Below, piece after piece: positions 60,860 through 64,000 of a stretch of 64,000 nt of DNA. A program made the position numbers and the translations under genes. How positions within the stretch are numbered: position 1 is the first letter of the stretch; the number at the start of each line of letters is the position of its first letter. The stretch is from CALHVX01 sp964640725 (GTDB lineage Bacteria > Pseudomonadota > Gammaproteobacteria > Pseudomonadales > Azotimanducaceae): positions 62,001 to 126,000 of the forward strand of contig CAZXIJ010000003.1 of NCBI GenBank assembly GCA_964640725.1, in the 5' to 3' direction. The notes under the pieces are model-generated. The model was not told the origin of the DNA. It saw only the letters and a program-made list of their open reading frames with translations, and did not search any database.

Positions 60860-61312
60860 ATGGCAACAACATTCAACGGCAGTTGCCTGTGCGGCAGCGT
60901 TCAATTCATCGCGGTCGGCGACCTCAAGCGCGTTTCCGCCTGCTATTGCGGCCAGTGCCGCAAGCAAAACGGCGGCGGCCCTTTCTTCGGCGCCGAGCTG
61001 CAGGGCACGCTGACCATCGAACAACCTGCATCGGTACGCTGGTACGACTCATCCAGCAAAGCGAAACGGGCCTTCTGCAGCGAGTGCGGCTCGAGCCTGT
61101 TCTGGCAGTCAAACGCCGACCGGTCGTTCTTTGATGTGAGCCTGGGCGCGCTGGACGGCGACCATGGCCTGAGCCTGGATGCCCATATCTTCGTGGACAG
61201 CTGCCCGTCTTATCTGTCCGTACCGGACACCGCCCCGCATATGACCGAGGCCGATGTGCTCGCTAATCCGCTGGGCGATTCCGGACTGTCCCCACAGGAC
61301 CCGACAAGCTAA
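60860..61312 (+). CDS. GFA/CENP-V-domain zinc protein
   Basis: A 150-residue protein of the glutathione-dependent formaldehyde-activating-like family. Zinc-ligand Cys pairs are seen in NGSCLCGSVQF near residue 9, ACYCGQCRKQNGGG near 32 and FCSECGSSLF near 80. Most members have no proven catalytic role. It starts 40 bases after the gap and its stop overlaps the stop of the convergent MarR-type gene by four bases. Confidence 0.88.
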   Translation: MATTFNGSCLCGSVQFIAVGDLKRVSACYCGQCRKQNGGGPFFGAELQGTLTIEQPASVRWYDSSSKAKRAFCSECGSSLFWQSNADRSFFDVSLGALDGDHGLSLDAHIFVDSCPSYLSVPDTAPHMTEADVLANPLGDSGLSPQDPTS

Positions 61313-61815
61313 ACCTTTGGTGTCTTGTCCGCCGGGATTGGGCAGTTGGTGCACACGCGGTCATCGCACAGGCGGCAGAGTGTTTTTCGCTCAAGATCCG
61401 TCGTGTCCATAGAAGACAGCATCTTGTGTAGCAGCGCATCGAGCGTCCCCTGCTCTTCGCGGGTCAGCGGCGAAAGGAACGGTCGTATTGCCGCAAGCCG
61501 TTCTTTCAGAATTTTTTCGCGGAGGGCTCTGCCCCGCTTGCTGACATAGAGCGCGACCTCGCGCTTGTCCTGCCCTTGCCGGCGCTCGATTAAGCCATCG
61601 GCGACGAGCCGGTCGACCAGGCGCACCGTGCCCGAGTGCGATAGCCCCAGAACGCGCCGCAGCTGATCGTTGGATGGCCCCAGGTCATAGCCAATCACCA
61701 CCAACGCTGCCGGCGTCTCGCCGGCGTGCTTCAGGATTTCGCGCGCGGTGTCCTCGATCCGGTTCGCGACAGCGAGCCCGACCACGCCGAGCAGGTTTGC
61801 AGTGCGGTTAGTCAT
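61309..61815 (-). CDS. MarR-family regulator with C-terminal CxxC-x4-CxxC tail
   Basis: A 168-residue winged-helix regulator. The DNA-binding part is LRRVLGLSHSGTVRLVDRLVADGLIERRQGQDKREVALYVS at residues 52-92, with the wing DKRE. The C-terminal tail has Cys147, Cys150, Cys155 and Cys158 (CRLCDDRVCTNC), a possible zinc, iron-sulfur or thiol-redox sensor that standard MarR proteins lack. The ATG at 61815 is chosen as the upstream frame runs through the operator region. It is divergent from the DUF3237 gene. Confidence 0.88.
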   Translation of the reverse strand: MTNRTANLLGVVGLAVANRIEDTAREILKHAGETPAALVVIGYDLGPSNDQLRRVLGLSHSGTVRLVDRLVADGLIERRQGQDKREVALYVSKRGRALREKILKERLAAIRPFLSPLTREEQGTLDALLHKMLSSMDTTDLERKTLCRLCDDRVCTNCPIPADKTPKV

Positions 61816-61852
61816 TGCGAAGAAACTACGGGCCGCACCCGAATTAATCAAT

Positions 61853-61880
61853 TTGACATTATGTGTGTTGCGCACATAAT
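61853..61880 (+). promoter_or_regulatory. Sigma-70 promoter for the DUF3237 gene
   Basis: A perfect TTGACA (61853-61858) and CATAAT (61875-61880, five of six) are separated by 16 bases. Transcription should begin near 61887 and run into the gene at 61980. Confidence 0.7.
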
Positions 61881-61881
61881 G
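61857..61881. promoter_or_regulatory. Inverted-repeat operator, likely MarR site
   Basis: CATTATGTG and CACATAATG are perfect 9-bp inverted repeats around a 7-base spacer, 42 bases before the marR-type start. The repeat spans from the end of the -35 to the -10 of the plus-strand promoter, so binding would block it. Size and symmetry suit a MarR dimer. Confidence 0.7.
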
Positions 61882-61979
61882 ATCCACAGCCCGGAGAGAC
61901 GATCATTAGCAGGGACTCCGCGAGGCTCGGCGAAGCAACATCGCCAAAGACAACGGCGAGCAAGACAGAGGGTTTTAAA

Positions 61980-62498
61980 ATGCTGGATCGCTTGATGACC
62001 ACAGCAGCCGACTGGGACGCCAACAGCCCGCCGGAGCTGGAGTTTCTGTTCGAAGCACGCGTCAAGCTGCACCTTCCGCCCATGGATGTGGGCGCCATGG
62101 CGGATGGCCAGCGTGTGATCTTCCTGATTAAAGGCGGAACCTTCGAAGGCCCGCTCCTGAAAGGGCGCGTCGTGCCGGACGCTGGTGCTGACTGGATCAA
62201 AATGCGACCCGACGGTTCGGGCACTCTGGACGTGCGTTTCTGCCTGGAAACCCACGACGGCGCGCTCATCTACGTGTACTGGCAAGGTCGAGTCTGGTCG
62301 AAGCCCGAGGATTCGGAATACGCCTTTGACGTCGAGAAGGCGGACGATCCCGCCGGCGCCTGGCGCTACTACTTTCGCGCTGCACCGCAGTTCGAGACCG
62401 GTGATGCCCGCTACGCCTGGCTGAACAACATCATCGCAGTGACTAAATCCCGAACCGGCGATGGCGGACCGATTCACCGCGTGTTTGCGGTGAAGTAA
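61980..62498 (+). CDS. DUF3237-family protein
   Basis: A 172-residue protein with the DUF3237 core: LEFLFEARVKLHLPP near residue 20, the phrase GGTFEGPLLKGRVVPDAGADWIKMRPDG near 50 and VRFCLETHDGALIYVYWQGR near 80, ending with the typical WLNNIIAVTKSR. The ATG at 61980 has GAGGG eight bases upstream. It is the probable target of the divergent MarR-type regulator. The family forms a small beta barrel of unknown reaction. Confidence 0.85.
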   Translation: MLDRLMTTAADWDANSPPELEFLFEARVKLHLPPMDVGAMADGQRVIFLIKGGTFEGPLLKGRVVPDAGADWIKMRPDGSGTLDVRFCLETHDGALIYVYWQGRVWSKPEDSEYAFDVEKADDPAGAWRYYFRAAPQFETGDARYAWLNNIIAVTKSRTGDGGPIHRVFAVK

Positions 62499-62582
62499 TC
62501 TGAGGGCACGGTCGTGCAGAGGTGACGATGGGCCAGCGCTATTCAGCAACAAGCCCGGGCCCTGGTATCGCCTTAGCGCTCG

Positions 62583-64000
62583 CTACAGGTCGAAGCGATC
62601 CGCGTTCATCACCTTGGTCCAGGCCGCCACAAAGTCTCGGACGAACTTCTCGGCGTTATCATCCTGAGCGTATACCTCTGCGTAAGCCCGCAGCACGCTG
62701 TTTGAGCCGAACACAAGGTCTACGCTGGTCGCCGTGTAAGCAACCGCGCCGGAGTTCCGGTCGCGCAGCTCGTAGGTTCCATCCTGCACCGGGTGCCAGC
62801 TGTACGCCATATCCGTCAGCACGGTAAAAAAGTCCGTCGACAGCTGCCCGACCCGATCGGTAAACACGCCGTGCGGCGAGCCGCCATGATTCGCGCCAAG
62901 CACCCGCAGGCCACCAATCAGCACCGTCATTTCTGCGCCGGTGAGCCCCAGGAGCTGGGCCCGGTCCAGCAGCAGCTCTTCCGGGCTCACCGCGTAGGCT
63001 TCCTTCTGGAAGTTCCGGAACCCGTCGGCGAGCGGCTCAAGGGCGGCGAAGGAATCCGCATCCGTCTGCGCTGCCGTCGCGTCGCCGCGGCCCGGGGCAA
63101 AAGGCACGGAGACCTCGAACCCGCCAGCCGCGATCGCCTGCTCCAGCCCGACGTTGCCGCCCAGCACAATCAGGTCGGCGAGCGAGGCGCCGGTGCTGCC
63201 GGCGATCGGTTCAAGGGCAGCCAACACCTTGCCGAGCCGCTCCGGCTCGTTCGCCGCCCAATCGCGCTGCGGGGCCAGCCGAATGCGCGCGCCGTTGGCG
63301 CCGCCTCGATTGTCTGAACCGCGAAAAGTGCGCGCGCTGTCCCAGGCGGTCGCGATCAGCTCGGCAGGGGCCAGGCCGGTCGCGGCGATCTGCGCCTTGA
63401 CCGCTGCCACGTCATAGGTGCTGCTGCCTGCAGGGATCGGGTCCTGCCAGACCAGGTCCTCTGCCGGCACATCCGGGCCGAAGTAGTTGGCCCGGGGCCC
63501 CAGGTCCCGGTGCGTCAGCTTGAACCAGGCGCGGCTAAAGGTCTGGGCAAAGTACTCCGGGTCTGCCATGAACTTCTGACACACCGCGTTGTAGGCCGGA
63601 TCCACTTTCATGGCCATGTCGGCATCGGTCATGATCGGGTTGTGGCGCACGGCGGGGTCCGTCGGGTCGACCGGCTTGTCGTCTTCCTTGATGTCGATCG
63701 GCTCCCACTGCCAGGCACCTGCGGGCGATTTTTTCAGTTCCCATTCGTAGCCGAACAGCAGGTCGAAGTAGCCCATATCCCACTGGGTCGGGTGCTTCGT
63801 CCAGGCGCCTTCGATGCCCGAGGTAAACGCGTTCGTAGCTTTGCCGTTATGCCCCGGGTTGTGCCAGCCGAGTCCCTGTTCGTGCAGCCCCGCCGCTTCC
63901 GGCTCGACGCCAATGTCGTTGACGGCGCCACGGCCGTGCGCCTTACCAATGGTATGGCCACCACAGGTCAGGGCCGCAGTTTCTTCATCATCCATCGCCA
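62583..64000 (-). CDS. katG: Catalase-peroxidase KatG, C-terminal part (5' end outside window)
   Basis: A bifunctional heme enzyme that breaks down hydrogen peroxide. The frame is open to the window edge, so about the first third is missing. The visible part starts two codons before ETAALTCGGHTIGKAHGRG, which carries the proximal heme His; the partial Met codon at 63999-64000 matches the Met of the Met-Tyr-Trp cross-link. Further family motifs are YEWELKKSPAGAWQW, FRGSDNRGGANGARIRLAPQ, DLIVLGGNVGLEQA, GLRVLGANHGGSPHGVFTDR and VDLVFGSNSVLRAYAEVYAQDD. The proximal segment reads HTIGKAHG where HTFGKTHG is more usual. Confidence 0.96.
   Translation of the reverse strand, partial: AMDDEETAALTCGGHTIGKAHGRGAVNDIGVEPEAAGLHEQGLGWHNPGHNGKATNAFTSGIEGAWTKHPTQWDMGYFDLLFGYEWELKKSPAGAWQWEPIDIKEDDKPVDPTDPAVRHNPIMTDADMAMKVDPAYNAVCQKFMADPEYFAQTFSRAWFKLTHRDLGPRANYFGPDVPAEDLVWQDPIPAGSSTYDVAAVKAQIAATGLAPAELIATAWDSARTFRGSDNRGGANGARIRLAPQRDWAANEPERLGKVLAALEPIAGSTGASLADLIVLGGNVGLEQAIAAGGFEVSVPFAPGRGDATAAQTDADSFAALEPLADGFRNFQKEAYAVSPEELLLDRAQLLGLTGAEMTVLIGGLRVLGANHGGSPHGVFTDRVGQLSTDFFTVLTDMAYSWHPVQDGTYELRDRNSGAVAYTATSVDLVFGSNSVLRAYAEVYAQDDNAEKFVRDFVAAWTKVMNADRFDL

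Noticed and set aside
60820..64000. Right flank as a genomic island inserted at tRNA-Pro
   Set aside because: No integrase, transposase or second attachment site is visible, and base composition and codon use look like the rest; kept only as a question tied to the gap.

Overview
The window is about 64 kb of GC-rich chromosomal DNA with dense genes, many 1-8 nt start/stop overlaps and ordinary housekeeping content. Gene content and order point to a gammaproteobacterium related in layout to pseudomonads. From about 31.6 to 56.9 kb the set pgeF-rluD-bamD-pilS-pilR-fimT, minor pilins, fkpB-lspA-ribF-murJ-rpsT-proB-obg-rpmA-rplU-ispB matches, from memory, the block found in Pseudomonas aeruginosa. 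Two genes usual for that block (ileS and ispH) are missing and the minor pilin operon is turned around. A FabY-type ketoacyl synthase and an ilvBNC-pssA operon also fit. The genus cannot be named from the sequence. A run of exactly 100 N (60720-60819) shows that this is a draft scaffold.

Layout. 1-8.4 kb: valS (5' end outside the window), a VOC protein, an acyl-CoA synthetase, a quinone oxidoreductase, hisH-hisF without hisA, a ferrochelatase with a four-Cys insert, and an amphi-Trp protein. 8.4-11.1 kb: a GST and its LysR neighbour, divergent from a TauE/SafE permease. 11.1-19.7 kb: a 1639-residue single-chain acyl-CoA carboxylase of unusual domain order, divergent from moaB, a thiolase and fabY. 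19.7-25.6 kb: a minus-strand run holD-like, rimI, prfC, response regulator, SirB1-like; then aroG (DAHP synthase) and msrPQ. 26.7-30.9 kb: the ilvB-ilvN-ilvC-pssA operon. 31-37.6 kb: a DUF4124 protein, pgeF, rluD, bamD, pilS, pilR. 37.7-48.4 kb: type IV pilus minor pilins and a 2068-residue PilY1 with a cadherin-like N-terminal half. 48.5-60.3 kb: the fkpB-to-ispB block, a secreted alpha/beta hydrolase and a NatAB-type ABC exporter. 60.4-60.8 kb: tRNA-Pro(CGG) followed by identical 97-bp repeats, each carrying the tRNA 3' end, running into the N gap. 60.8-64 kb: a GFA protein, a MarR regulator with a C-terminal Cys cluster, a DUF3237 gene behind a promoter that overlaps a perfect inverted repeat, and katG (5' end outside the window).

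How parts work together. PilS/PilR, FimT, the PilE/FimU/PilV/PilW/PilX pseudopilins, PilY1 and a PilY2-like protein form a type IV pilus priming and adhesion module; a perfect 9-mer of the AlgR type lies upstream of the operon. The fused carboxylase (malonyl-CoA or a related acyl-CoA), the thiolase and FabY (acetyl-CoA plus malonyl-ACP condensation) form a plausible fatty-acid initiation locus. MsrPQ, GST, GFA, MarR and KatG deal with oxidative or electrophile stress. No CRISPR array, insertion sequence, rRNA or prophage genes were seen.

The most unusual items are the carboxylase architecture, the tRNA-Pro tandem repeat, the extended PilY1 and the Cys-tailed MarR with its operator.
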